From CAVYGN01 sp964413265 (GTDB lineage: Bacteria > Spirochaetota > Brevinematia > Brevinematales > JAOACQ01), in assembly GCA_964413265.1 (NCBI GenBank), contig CAYPRX010000053.1, forward strand, positions 1 through 32,646: DNA of 32,646 nucleotides, read 5' to 3'. The position numbers and the translations under genes are program-made. Below are positions 15,243 to 24,276 of this stretch, one piece after another; position 1 is the stretch's first letter; every line of letters begins with the position of its first letter. The notes under the pieces are model-generated. The model was not told the origin of the DNA. It did no database searches and saw only the letters and a list, made by a program, of their open reading frames with translations.

Positions 15243-15989
15243 ATGGGTAAAGTTTCAGGCAAGAATGCAATTGTTACCGGTTCCGCAAGGGGCATTGGAA
15301 AAGCTATTGCCCTGAAGCTTGCTGAGGAAGGTGCCAATGTAGTTATAGTCGATGTCATTGATGATATTGCCGCTCAAACTGCAAAGGAGATATCAGCTCT
15401 GGGCGTGAAGAGTTTCTCTCTTAAAACTGACGTAACCGATTATAATGAGGTGGAAGCTTTGATCGCAAAAACAAAAGATGAATGGGGCAGCGTCGATATT
15501 CTTATCAATAATGCCGGAATAACGAAGGACAACCTTATTTTCAGGATGACCCCTGAGGATTTTGAGATTGTCCTCAATATCAATCTTAAAGGAGTATTCA
15601 ACGGTATAAAAGCCGTTTTTCCGGTTATGATGAAACAGAGGAGCGGTAAAATTGTAAATATTGCATCAGTCATTGGTTTGATGGGAAACATTGGCCAGGC
15701 AAATTATTCTGCCAGTAAAGCAGGCGTAATAGCATTAACAAAAACAGCCGCCAGGGAACTTGCCGCAAGAAATGTCAATGTAAATGCCGTGGCTCCTGGA
15801 TTCATCCAGACAGCCATGACTGATAAATTACCTGAATCTGAAAGGCAGAAATTACTGGCTCAGGTGCCCCTGGGTAGAATGGGTCAGCCAGAAGACGTGG
15901 CGAAAGCTGTGTTATTTTTAGCTTCCCCGGACTCCGATTATATAACCGGCCAGGTTATTGTAATTGACGGCGGAACAGTAATGTACTAA
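15243..15989 (+). CDS. fabG: 3-oxoacyl-ACP reductase FabG
   Basis: A 248-residue short-chain dehydrogenase. It has the NADPH-binding TGSARGIG motif (12-19), NNAG (89-92) and the catalytic tetrad Asn114, Ser142, Tyr155, Lys159 (ASVIG...YSASK), plus PGFIQTAMT. It reduces 3-oxoacyl-ACP in fatty-acid elongation. Start chosen at the ATG 15243 behind CGGAGGG; upstream in-frame starts overlap plsX and lack a site. Position between plsX and fabF, and full-length family fit, favour true FabG over another SDR. Confidence 0.95.
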   Translation: MGKVSGKNAIVTGSARGIGKAIALKLAEEGANVVIVDVIDDIAAQTAKEISALGVKSFSLKTDVTDYNEVEALIAKTKDEWGSVDILINNAGITKDNLIFRMTPEDFEIVLNINLKGVFNGIKAVFPVMMKQRSGKIVNIASVIGLMGNIGQANYSASKAGVIALTKTAARELAARNVNVNAVAPGFIQTAMTDKLPESERQKLLAQVPLGRMGQPEDVAKAVLFLASPDSDYITGQVIVIDGGTVMY

Positions 15990-16001
15990 AGGGGGATAAT
16001 T

Positions 16002-17252
16002 ATGAACAGAAAACGTATAGTAGTAACAGGAATGGGAACAGTAAATTCCCTTGGTTTGAATGTCAGTGAATTCTGGGAAGGTCTTAAAGCCGGCAGATCA
16101 GGCATCACCAGGATAACCAATGTTGATATGAATGACTCACCCTCTCTCATAGGCGGTGAAATCAAAAATGAAAAATTTAACATAGAGGAGTTAATTGATA
16201 GAAAAGAGGCAAGAAAAATGGACCGTTTCTGCCATTTTGCCATAATAGCTGCGCGTGAAGCGGTGAGGGACAGCGGTCTGGAAAGCAGCAATACTGATAA
16301 AGAAAATATAGGTGTTATAATTGCCTCCGGCATCGGCGGTATTAACACATATTATGATAACGCCATAAAAATGTACACAGACGGCCGTAAAAAGGTTTCT
16401 CCATTCTTCATCCCGATGCTTATTCCGGATATCGCTTCCGGTTATGTTTCAATCGAGTATGGCTTTCATGGACCGAATTTCGCTGTTTCTTCTGCCTGCG
16501 CTTCTGCGGGAAATGCAATTGCTTGCGCTTTCAATCATATACTGGTCGGTGATGCGGATGTTATAGTTACAGGTGGAGCCGAAGCGTCAATGTCGCCGCT
16601 GGGTTTCGCAGGTTTTACGCAGATGCAGGCCCTTTCGACTCACTTCAATGATACTCCCGAAAAGGCTTCAAGACCCTTCAGCAAAGACAGGGACGGTTTC
16701 GTTATGGGTGAGGGGGCAGGCATATTAGTAATTGAAGAAATGGAGCATGCAAAAAAAAGGGGGGCAAAAATTGCAGCTGAACTCGTCTCATATGGGGTAA
16801 GTGGAGACGCCCATCATATAACCGCTCCCTGTCCTGACGGTTTCGGAGCAAGTCTTGCAATGAAAAATGCCCTGGATAAAGGCGGGATAGACCCGAAAGA
16901 TATCCAGCTTATCAATTCACATGGAACATCGACACCTCCCGGAGACTTAGCAGAAACAATAGCTTTAAAATCGATATTCGGCGATCATGCTTACAAATTG
17001 CTGGTAAATTCAACAAAATCAATGATAGGCCATACCCTCGGCGCCGCCGGAGGGATTGAGGGAATAGCGGTTGTCAAGATGATGCAGGATAAAATTGTTC
17101 ATCCGACAATAAACCTTGATAATCCCGATCCGGAATGCGACCTTAATTATGTAGCCAATAAAGCTGTTTCATGCGACATAACATACTGCCTCAGCAATTC
17201 ATTTGGATTCGGTGGTCATAATGTTACGCTTGTTTTTAAAAAATACGAATAA
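16002..17252 (+). CDS. fabF: 3-oxoacyl-ACP synthase II (KAS II)
   Basis: A 416-residue condensing enzyme with the Cys-His-His triad at Cys166 (SSACASAGN), His307 (NSHGTSTPPGD) and His344 (KSMIGHTLGAAGG); it elongates acyl-ACP with malonyl-ACP. The residues after the nucleophile are CASAGNAI rather than the commoner CATGTHAI, a mild variant. MNRKRIVVTGMGTV is a normal start. fabG ends only 12 bp upstream, so acpP, which often sits between them, is absent here. The 3' end overlaps rnc. Confidence 0.95.
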   Translation: MNRKRIVVTGMGTVNSLGLNVSEFWEGLKAGRSGITRITNVDMNDSPSLIGGEIKNEKFNIEELIDRKEARKMDRFCHFAIIAAREAVRDSGLESSNTDKENIGVIIASGIGGINTYYDNAIKMYTDGRKKVSPFFIPMLIPDIASGYVSIEYGFHGPNFAVSSACASAGNAIACAFNHILVGDADVIVTGGAEASMSPLGFAGFTQMQALSTHFNDTPEKASRPFSKDRDGFVMGEGAGILVIEEMEHAKKRGAKIAAELVSYGVSGDAHHITAPCPDGFGASLAMKNALDKGGIDPKDIQLINSHGTSTPPGDLAETIALKSIFGDHAYKLLVNSTKSMIGHTLGAAGGIEGIAVVKMMQDKIVHPTINLDNPDPECDLNYVANKAVSCDITYCLSNSFGFGGHNVTLVFKKYE

Positions 17253-17982
17253 TCCGAAAACACAACGTTTAAGCGGTAAAAGGATTGCCAAGTTAAAGGA
17301 GCTTCAGGAAAGACTTTCCATTAAAATAAAGGATTATTTGTTATTTAACAGGGCCCTGACCCATTCGTCATGTGTCGACAAATCAGGTTCCTATAACGAA
17401 CCATATGAAAGGCTTGAATTTCTTGGTGATTCCATCCTGAACGCGAGCGTCGCTTACCAACTTTATATCAACAATCCCAATCTTTCAGAGGGTGGATTAT
17501 CGGCACTCCGTTCCAGCCTTGTTGATGAAAAGACGCTTTCGGAAATAGCATTCAATCTGAAGCTGCTGGATTATATAAACCTTGGTAAAGGAGAAACGCT
17601 TTCCGACCCAAGGGCAAGACAAAAAGTGGCCGCTGATATAACCGAGGCAGTGATAGGAGTGATATTCCTGGAAAGAGGTTTTAAGCAAGCTCTTGCCTTT
17701 GTCAGGCGAATTCTCGACCCTGAGATAAAAAAGCGTCTTAAAACTGGAACAAGAGATTTTAAGACCCAGCTCCAGAAGTGGTCTGTTTCAAAATATAAAG
17801 TATATCCGGAATATAAAATTATTAGGGAAACAGGACCGGATCACAACAAGATATTCGAGGTCTCTGTTACTGTGCATAACGAATTGATGGCCACTGCAAA
17901 GGGAAGGACTAAAAAGGAAGCTGAGCAGAAGGCGGCCGAGAATATAATAGAATCTATAAAATCTAAAAGAAACATTAATTAG
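17221..17982 (+). CDS. rnc: ribonuclease III
   Basis: A 253-residue double-strand-specific RNase. The nuclease domain has the signature ERLEFLGDSIL with metal ligands Glu66 and Asp70, and the second acidic pair Asp139 and Glu142 in AADITEAVIG. A dsRNA-binding domain follows (about 180-248, ending GRTKKEAEQKAAENII). It processes rRNA precursors and structured mRNAs. I chose the ATG at 17221, inside fabF by 32 bases, with GGTGG upstream; a TTG at 17203 is possible. Translation is probably coupled to fabF. Confidence 0.95.
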   Translation: MLRLFLKNTNNPKTQRLSGKRIAKLKELQERLSIKIKDYLLFNRALTHSSCVDKSGSYNEPYERLEFLGDSILNASVAYQLYINNPNLSEGGLSALRSSLVDEKTLSEIAFNLKLLDYINLGKGETLSDPRARQKVAADITEAVIGVIFLERGFKQALAFVRRILDPEIKKRLKTGTRDFKTQLQKWSVSKYKVYPEYKIIRETGPDHNKIFEVSVTVHNELMATAKGRTKKEAEQKAAENIIESIKSKRNIN

Positions 17983-17992
17983 CGGGTATTCT

Positions 17993-18880
17993 ATGATAAG
18001 AAGCATGACCGGTTTTGCCAACGAGTTCATGAATACAGATCAATATGATCTGACAGTTGAATTGAAAAGTCTCAATTCCAGGTATTTTGATTTCAAACTG
18101 AAATCCAATGCTTTTATAGACGAATGGGAAAATGAACTGAGAAGCATAATATATGAAAAACTGAAAAGGGGAAAGATCGATCTGTTTATAAAGGTCGTCG
18201 AAAAAGAGGCCAAAAGTTATAATATAGTTGTTAACAGCGAACTGGCTAAGAAATATAAAGCGGCTATTTCCGAATTGAAAAATGAAATCAATCTGGAAAA
18301 CAATATCGGGATCAGGGATTTTCTTTCGATAAATGGTATTCTGCAGATTGAAAGAATGGGCGGTTTTGAAGATCTTCATGAGATCCTCATTGATATGATA
18401 AAACGAGTTACCTTGAAAATACTGGATATGATGTACAGGGAAGGTAAAAAAACCAAGGATGATCTTGAAATTTCAATTTCACTTATAGGAAAAAGCCTCG
18501 CCGACATTGAGAAACTTTATCCCCAGAGCCTGGAGAAATTCAAACTTAGTCTGAAAGACCGTCTTATAGAGCTTCTTCCCGAAACTGTCGAAGACCGCAT
18601 AACTGATAACCGCCTCCTGATGGAGGCTGAACTCATGGCCAGCCGGATAGCCATTAATGAGGAAATTGTCCGCCTGAAAAGCCATTTAAACCAGTTTGCT
18701 AAGATTCTCAATGAGAAAATCGCCGGAGACAGTAAAAAACTTGATTTCATCAGCCAGGAAATGAACAGGGAAGTAAATACAATCTCATCCAAATCAGTCG
18801 ATTACAAAATAATCGAAAAGACTATTCTCATCAAGGGCGAAATCGAGAAGATAAGAGAGCAGCTGAGAAACCTGGAGTAA
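17993..18880 (+). CDS. yicC: YicC/YloC family endoribonuclease
   Basis: A 295-residue protein beginning MIRSMTGFAN, the hallmark of YicC. The N-terminal domain (to about 155) has LKSLNSRYFDFKLK. The C-terminal DUF1732-type domain contains EEIVRLKSHLNQFAKIL, KKLDFISQEMNREVNTI and IEKIREQLRNLE. Members are RNases that act on small RNAs and structured RNA. It follows rnc by 10 bp and ends 2 bp before gmk, the same yicC-gmk pairing found widely in bacteria. Confidence 0.94.
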   Translation: MIRSMTGFANEFMNTDQYDLTVELKSLNSRYFDFKLKSNAFIDEWENELRSIIYEKLKRGKIDLFIKVVEKEAKSYNIVVNSELAKKYKAAISELKNEINLENNIGIRDFLSINGILQIERMGGFEDLHEILIDMIKRVTLKILDMMYREGKKTKDDLEISISLIGKSLADIEKLYPQSLEKFKLSLKDRLIELLPETVEDRITDNRLLMEAELMASRIAINEEIVRLKSHLNQFAKILNEKIAGDSKKLDFISQEMNREVNTISSKSVDYKIIEKTILIKGEIEKIREQLRNLE

Positions 18881-18882
18881 AA

Positions 18883-19446
18883 ATGAAATCTGGAAGCATA
18901 ATTGTCATTTCAGGACCGTCAGGTGTCGGAAAAACAAGCCTTTATAAGCGTCTGCTTTCTGAATTAGCCGGAATTCTTCAATTTTCAATATCAGCAACAA
19001 CACGTTCCCCCAGGTTAAATGAATCTGAGGGGGTTGATTACTTTTTTATGAGCCATGATGAATTCGACAAAAAAATCAAAAATAATGAATTCGTGGAATG
19101 GGCTGAAGTCTATGGAAATTATTACGGGACCTTGAAATCCGAAATATTAAAGATAAGGGATGAAGGGAAAAACTGCCTGCTGGACGTTGATGTCCAGGGA
19201 GGATTGAATATCAAGAAAATAATTCCTGAAAGTGTTCTTATATTCATACTTCCGCCCTCCTTCCGGGAACTCCGGAGAAGAATATTGGAAAGAAAGACCG
19301 ATGATAAAAAAACAATCAGGCTTCGTATGAAAACAGCAGCAAGAGAAATGAGATATGTCAAAAGATACCAATTCAGCATTATAAATGACGATATTGAAAA
19401 AGCTTACAAGGAATTAAAGGAACTGGTCATCAGAATAATTTCCTGA
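18883..19446 (+). CDS. gmk: guanylate kinase
   Basis: A 187-residue enzyme that phosphorylates GMP to GDP. P-loop GPSGVGKTS (11-19), the GMP-binding SATTRSPRLNESEGVDYFF region, and the GNYYGTLKSE and LLDVDVQGG motifs are present. The ATG lies two bases after the yicC stop, with GGAG inside yicC, so it is co-translated. It is the last gene of the rpmF operon; rpoZ, often next, is absent. The inverted-repeat element follows. Confidence 0.96.
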   Translation: MKSGSIIVISGPSGVGKTSLYKRLLSELAGILQFSISATTRSPRLNESEGVDYFFMSHDEFDKKIKNNEFVEWAEVYGNYYGTLKSEILKIRDEGKNCLLDVDVQGGLNIKKIIPESVLIFILPPSFRELRRRILERKTDDKKTIRLRMKTAAREMRYVKRYQFSIINDDIEKAYKELKELVIRIIS

Positions 19447-19501
19447 ACTTCCTGGCTGATTCATATATATTATTTTACAAAATGTAATATTCACAACCCT
19501 G

Positions 19502-19590
19502 TTCAACTTTTCCGCTTTTCCCGTGCCTAGATTCAGTAAGCTTGAGTAGCTAAGGCTCAAAACTGCTGCAAGTGGAACTCACCCGGACCC
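19502..19590 (-). repeat. dispersed palindromic repeat, unit A (inverted)
   Basis: The reverse complement of this stretch aligns over about 90 bases with unit B (19648-19743): shared blocks include CCACTTGC, CAGTTTT, GCTACTC, CTTACT and GGAAAAGTTGAA. A and B form a large imperfect hairpin around an AT-rich 57-base centre. It is more diverged than B is from the copy at 26871. Confidence 0.7.
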
Positions 19591-19647
19591 TGAAAGTTAT
19601 AAATTTTAAAAATTTTATTATTTTATGATCAACTTGAATGATTAACA

Positions 19648-19743
19648 GGGCCCAGGCTCGGACAACCACTTGCTGTTCGCAGTTTTTCACCTTGCTACTC
19701 TTACGCTTACTTCATATGGCGCGTAAAAAGTGGAAAAGTTGAA
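19648..19743 (+). repeat. dispersed palindromic repeat, unit B
   Basis: Its core 19655-19729 matches 26879-26953 at 69 of 75 bases (counted by eye, no gaps). It is the inverted partner of unit A. No open reading frame is conserved in it. It lies between the gmk operon end and the ppdK promoter. Confidence 0.85.
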
Positions 19744-19758
19744 TATAATCAGTATAAA

Positions 19759-19787
19759 TTGCAAATTTTGCATCCGGGGATTAAAAT
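19759..19787 (+). promoter_or_regulatory. putative ppdK promoter
   Basis: TTGCAA (19759-19764), 17-base spacer, TAAAAT (19782-19787), about 70 bases before the ppdK start. The -35 box is imperfect. Confidence 0.5.
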
Positions 19788-19856
19788 ATCATAGAAGTTT
19801 TTATTAATCATGATGAAGTATATTGGGCGTTTTTTAATAAAATGGAGGTTATAAAT

Positions 19857-22550
19857 ATGGCAAAGGCTAAGTTTGTCTTTTTCTTCGGCGGCGGAAAAGC
19901 CGAAGGTGATGGTTCAATGAAAGAGCTTCTCGGGGGTAAGGGTGCCGGGCTGGCCGAAATGACAAGTATCGGTCTTCCCGTGCCTGCAGGATTTACCATC
20001 ACCACTGAAGTCTGCGACTTGTATTATAAAAATAGAAAGCAGTATCCGAAGGAGTTGGCTGCTGAAGTTGAAGAGAACCTGTCAGCGCTTGAAAAACTTG
20101 TTGGTAAAAAACTCGGGGACGCGAAGGATCCCCTCCTCGTTTCTGTAAGATCAGGGGCCCCTATTTCGATGCCCGGAATGATGGAAACGATATTAAACTT
20201 AGGTCTTAACGACAGATCCGTAGAAGGCCTGGCCCAGAAGACAGGCAATAAGAGGTTTGCTCTTGACGCTTACAGGCGTTTTATTATGATGTACGGTTCA
20301 ACCGCTATGGGTATTGAAAGGGAAAAATTCGATCACGTCTTCGATAAAATCAAGAATGAAAAAACAAGGCAAAGGCTGAAGGTCCCTGAGAACAGGAGGG
20401 TCAGTGATACAGACATGGATGCAGCCGAGCTCGAAGAACTGCTGATCCAGTTTAAGGCTATTTATAAAAAAGAAATCGGCAAAGATTTTCCTCAGGACCC
20501 GAAAGAACAGCTCTGGGGAGCAATCGGGGCCGTATTCGGAAGCTGGATGGCGGATAAGGCTGTTACCTACAGAAGGGTTGAAAAGATCCACGGTGTAATA
20601 GGCACTGCTGTTAATATAGTACAGATGGTCTTCGGTAACATGGGAGACACATCAGGAACAGGGGTCTGCTTCACAAGAGACCCTAATACAGGAGACAATT
20701 TATTTTACGGCGATTACCTTATTAACGCTCAGGGTGAGGATGTAGTCGCAGGTATCAGGACCCCCATCAAATTATCAGACTTCGAAAAAGCCGATCCCAA
20801 GGCTTACAACCAGCTTGTTGATGTAAGAAGAACTCTGGAGAATCATTACAGGGATATGCAGGACCTGGAATTTACCGTTGAAGAAGGCAAACTATACATG
20901 CTGCAGTGCCGCACAGGCAAGCGTTCCCCTTTCGCAGCATTTAAAATAGCTGTGGACATGGTAAGTGAAAAACTCATCGCGAAGGAAGATGCGGTGCTTC
21001 GCATAAATGATAAAGACATAGAAGGTATATTCTACCCGATAATCGACCCGAAGCAGAAAGATGCGCTTAAATCCAATTTTATAGCACAGGGGATCGATGC
21101 AGTTCCGGGGGCTGCCTCAGGAAAAGTCGTATTCAATGCGAAAGACGCTGAAGAGTGGGCTGAAAAGGGAGAAAAAGTGATCCTTGTCAGAAAAGAAACA
21201 AGCCCGGAAGATGTTGGAGGAATGCATGCAGCAGCCGGAATTCTAACAGCGACAGGTGGCAAAACATCGCACGCTGCTGTAGTTGCGAGAGGATGGGGAA
21301 AATGCTGTATCGTGGGATGTGAAAAACTTGACATCGATTACGCCAGGAAAATATTTAAAGTCGGCGATATAACCGTTAAGGAGGGAGAAGAGATAACCCT
21401 TAACGGTACGACCGGTGAGGTTTTCAGGACAGCACTTAAACTAATCCGGCCTGAACTTCCTGATTCATACAATACCATTATGAAATGGGCCGACGAGATA
21501 CGCAGGCTGAAAGTAAAAACTAACGCGGATACGCCTTATGATGCGGAAAATGCCGTAAAATTGGGAGCTGAAGGTATCGGCCTTTGCAGGACAGAACATA
21601 TGTTCTTCGATACAGAAGAGAGGAGAGAGGCTATTCAGGAAATGATCCTCGCAGATACACTCGAGGGCAGAAAAATAGCTCTCGACAAATTACAGCCTTT
21701 CCAGAAATCCGATTTTAAGGGAATCTTTAAGGCCATGGACGGAAAACCTGTCACAATCCGCCTCATCGATCCGCCACTGCATGAGTTTGTTCCCCATGAT
21801 GAACCAAAGCAGAGGGATCTCGCCATGAAAATCGGCATTCCATTTGAAAAAGTAAAACTCCGGGTCGAACAGCTTCACGAAGCAAACCCTATGCTTGGCC
21901 TGCGGGGGTGCCGCCTGTGCATAACTTATCCGGAGATTCTCGATATGCAGGTCTCTGCTATCATAGAGGCTGCCTGCGAATGCTCAAAAGATGGAATAAA
22001 GGTTGAACCTCAGATAATGCATCCGCTTGTTATAGATAAAAAGGAATTGAAGATCCTTGAAATGAGGACAAGAGAGGTTGCCGACGCAATAATCAAGAAA
22101 AGCGGGCAGAATATTAAATATCTTGTTGGAACGATGATCGAAGTTCCAAGGGCAGCTCTTCTGGCAGACCAGATAGCTGAAGTTGCCGAATTTTTCTCCT
22201 TCGGAACAAACGACCTTACCCAGATGACGCTTGGTATATCAAGGGATGACGCCGGACGTTTTCTTCCCGATTATGTGGATGAAAAAAAAGCCGGCATTTT
22301 CAAGGATGATCCTTTTCAGTCCCTGGACCAGACTGGAGTCGGATTTCTCGTGAAATGGGCAATTGAAAAGGGAAGGAGTACAAGGAAAGACCTTGAAATA
22401 GGCATATGCGGGGAGCATGGAGGCGAATTCAAGTCTGTAAAGTTCTGCCACAGGGTTGGAATGGACTATGTATCCTGCTCGCCATTCCGTGTACCCATAG
22501 CCAGGCTTGCAGCTGCGCAGGCGGTCATCGAAGATAAAAAGATTAAATAA
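19857..22550 (+). CDS. ppdK: pyruvate, phosphate dikinase
   Basis: An 897-residue enzyme that interconverts pyruvate + ATP + Pi and PEP + AMP + PPi. The N-terminal ATP-grasp region begins with FFGGGKAEG and LLGGKGAGLAEM. The central swivelling domain carries the phospho-histidine His472 in GGKTSHAAVVARGWGK. The C-terminal PEP/pyruvate TIM barrel has GLCRTEHMF, FGTNDLTQM and the catalytic Cys874 in SCSPFRVPIA. Length is normal for bacterial PPDK. Start at ATG 19857 with GGAGG eight bases upstream; the ATG at 19842 overlaps that site and is rejected. In anaerobes it often serves glycolysis or gluconeogenesis with PPi. Monocistronic or followed by the next barrel gene. Confidence 0.97.
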   Translation: MAKAKFVFFFGGGKAEGDGSMKELLGGKGAGLAEMTSIGLPVPAGFTITTEVCDLYYKNRKQYPKELAAEVEENLSALEKLVGKKLGDAKDPLLVSVRSGAPISMPGMMETILNLGLNDRSVEGLAQKTGNKRFALDAYRRFIMMYGSTAMGIEREKFDHVFDKIKNEKTRQRLKVPENRRVSDTDMDAAELEELLIQFKAIYKKEIGKDFPQDPKEQLWGAIGAVFGSWMADKAVTYRRVEKIHGVIGTAVNIVQMVFGNMGDTSGTGVCFTRDPNTGDNLFYGDYLINAQGEDVVAGIRTPIKLSDFEKADPKAYNQLVDVRRTLENHYRDMQDLEFTVEEGKLYMLQCRTGKRSPFAAFKIAVDMVSEKLIAKEDAVLRINDKDIEGIFYPIIDPKQKDALKSNFIAQGIDAVPGAASGKVVFNAKDAEEWAEKGEKVILVRKETSPEDVGGMHAAAGILTATGGKTSHAAVVARGWGKCCIVGCEKLDIDYARKIFKVGDITVKEGEEITLNGTTGEVFRTALKLIRPELPDSYNTIMKWADEIRRLKVKTNADTPYDAENAVKLGAEGIGLCRTEHMFFDTEERREAIQEMILADTLEGRKIALDKLQPFQKSDFKGIFKAMDGKPVTIRLIDPPLHEFVPHDEPKQRDLAMKIGIPFEKVKLRVEQLHEANPMLGLRGCRLCITYPEILDMQVSAIIEAACECSKDGIKVEPQIMHPLVIDKKELKILEMRTREVADAIIKKSGQNIKYLVGTMIEVPRAALLADQIAEVAEFFSFGTNDLTQMTLGISRDDAGRFLPDYVDEKKAGIFKDDPFQSLDQTGVGFLVKWAIEKGRSTRKDLEIGICGEHGGEFKSVKFCHRVGMDYVSCSPFRVPIARLAAAQAVIEDKKIK

Positions 22551-22585
22551 GATGTCCGTGCTTCATACAGGATGTAAAAAATCAT

Positions 22586-22617
22586 TTTTGGGGCTGCCTT
22601 TTGCGACAGCCCCAAAA
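22586..22617 (+). terminator. hairpin after ppdK, possible terminator
   Basis: Perfect 11-bp stem TTTTGGGGCTG/CAGCCCCAAAA with a 10-base loop. No T-run follows on the plus strand, so termination is uncertain; it may instead stabilise the ppdK 3' end or attenuate read-through into the next gene. Confidence 0.5.
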
Positions 22618-22632
22618 TATTGAGGCCTTTTG

Positions 22633-24237
22633 ATGAGAAGCAAACTTCTGATATTAACACTCTTTTTACTGAGTTTTAGCATAGTAAATGCAGAGGAAAC
22701 GAATTCAGCGACGAATGAACTTCTCCATGAATCCGAAAATCCTAAAATCATAATACCTGATATAAAACTGAGCATAGAGGATGAAAGCAAGGTCCCTCTT
22801 GCAAATCAAAATGAGTCTATCATTCAGGGTCACCCGTCTAATGAAGTGGGAATAGATATCGATGAACTTAACAAAGTGAAAGAAAGCGATAAATTTAAGG
22901 CCGAAATGACAAAACAGATGACCAATGAAAACTTCTCTCTCGCAAGCTTCAAGGCATATTACGGATCCTATAACAATATTATTGCTGAAATCAATGCCGG
23001 TAATAAATCCGATAATTTCAATTATATTGTTACTTATCTCAGAAATACAAGAGATGACATAGGATATCAGAATACCACCTATTTCAATACCTCTATGAGT
23101 ATAGACGACCTTAACGGCGATTTAACCTATTCAGTAAATTCCAATCTTGATATTACAGGTTCTTTCGGCTATTACGCAAGGAGCATAGGACTTTATACCA
23201 ACATCTCAAATGTAATCGAAACCAAAAAAAACGTACCCTTCAGCCTTGGAGACATTTATGAAATCAGCATGAATACCATACTTAAAACCGAAGGCTACTA
23301 CAATTATCTTGATTTGAATCATCAATTATCATCAGGTTATAACGATAAAATTCTCCAGGATATAGGCTTAAATGCAGATCTTGAAACCGATTGGGGGAGG
23401 GATAACTTTTTAAAATTATCAGGTAAATACCTGTATTCAGATTATAACGGTGACTTTCTTCAATTCGGAAGAGCCGGCGGAATTATAAAATTTCCGTTCG
23501 GAAATCTCGCTTTACAGGGTGGATCTGAATTCGACGTTTATAATTACAAGGGACTTTTCTGGGCCCCTAATTTAATGCTCTTTTATAAATATTCCAGCCT
23601 GATATCAATGAAAGGCGGTATCTATGGTGAGCAGAGTAACTTATCCATCAACAGGCTCGTAGATGAAAACCAGATTGATTACAACTTTACGATGCCCGAG
23701 GAAAAATGGGTATATCTTTATTCGATTCAATTTTCACCGCTTGATTTTATAAATTTAAGGGGAAATGTCAGTCTTGACCAGTATTTTTCATACCTGAATT
23801 ATAACTATGAACCAAGCACAGATCTCTACTACCTCGCTTCGATAACAAATGTTAATGTTCTGAATATGGAGGTTATACTCGAATTGATAGCATTCGATAA
23901 TTTTATCATCGATGCATCATATATATACAAATTGCCCAGTGAAAATGACCTCTTCTTTTTCAGCATAAACTCGGTTTCCCTGAGTGTCGAATACAACATT
24001 ACCAATATAGGTTTTTCAGCGCTGACCAAATTAACATACAAGGATAGTCAGGAATACCAGCCCGGTGCTTACCTGCCCTCCGCCTGGATATGGGATGTAT
24101 CATTCTCTCTCGGTTTATCCAAAAACATTTTTATTGAGCTCCTGCTGAAAAATATTCTCAACCAGGTTAATTTCGATATGCCTGATGTTCCGGAAGGAGG
24201 TATCACCATCAATGCCGGGATCAGGATATTATTATAG
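22633..24237 (+). CDS. outer-membrane beta-barrel protein, TonB-receptor-like C-terminus
   Basis: A 534-residue exported protein. The signal peptide (about 1-20, ends IVNA) is followed by an acidic, low-complexity segment to about residue 95, then a long series of amphipathic beta strands to the end. The final part (SAWIWDVSFSLGLSKNIFIELLLKNILNQVNF...) resembles the last strands of TonB-dependent receptors, but no plug domain or TonB box is recognisable, so it may be a plain barrel. Start at ATG 22633 with GAGG seven bases upstream. It lies 83 bp after ppdK, 39 bp before a secreted M1-like protein; these two may act together. Substrate unknown. Confidence 0.68.
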   Translation: MRSKLLILTLFLLSFSIVNAEETNSATNELLHESENPKIIIPDIKLSIEDESKVPLANQNESIIQGHPSNEVGIDIDELNKVKESDKFKAEMTKQMTNENFSLASFKAYYGSYNNIIAEINAGNKSDNFNYIVTYLRNTRDDIGYQNTTYFNTSMSIDDLNGDLTYSVNSNLDITGSFGYYARSIGLYTNISNVIETKKNVPFSLGDIYEISMNTILKTEGYYNYLDLNHQLSSGYNDKILQDIGLNADLETDWGRDNFLKLSGKYLYSDYNGDFLQFGRAGGIIKFPFGNLALQGGSEFDVYNYKGLFWAPNLMLFYKYSSLISMKGGIYGEQSNLSINRLVDENQIDYNFTMPEEKWVYLYSIQFSPLDFINLRGNVSLDQYFSYLNYNYEPSTDLYYLASITNVNVLNMEVILELIAFDNFIIDASYIYKLPSENDLFFFSINSVSLSVEYNITNIGFSALTKLTYKDSQEYQPGAYLPSAWIWDVSFSLGLSKNIFIELLLKNILNQVNFDMPDVPEGGITINAGIRILL

Positions 24238-24276
24238 TTCTCTTGAATGAATTAATTTAAGAGGCGGGAGGCTGAT

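Noticed and set aside
19122..19379. Open frames antisense to gmk
   Set aside because: Shadow frames of a clearly coding gene; no ribosome site or conserved features.
19447..19745. tRNA or known riboswitch in the gmk-ppdK gap
   Set aside because: The folding is explained by the inverted repeat pair; no tRNA arms or known riboswitch core recognised.
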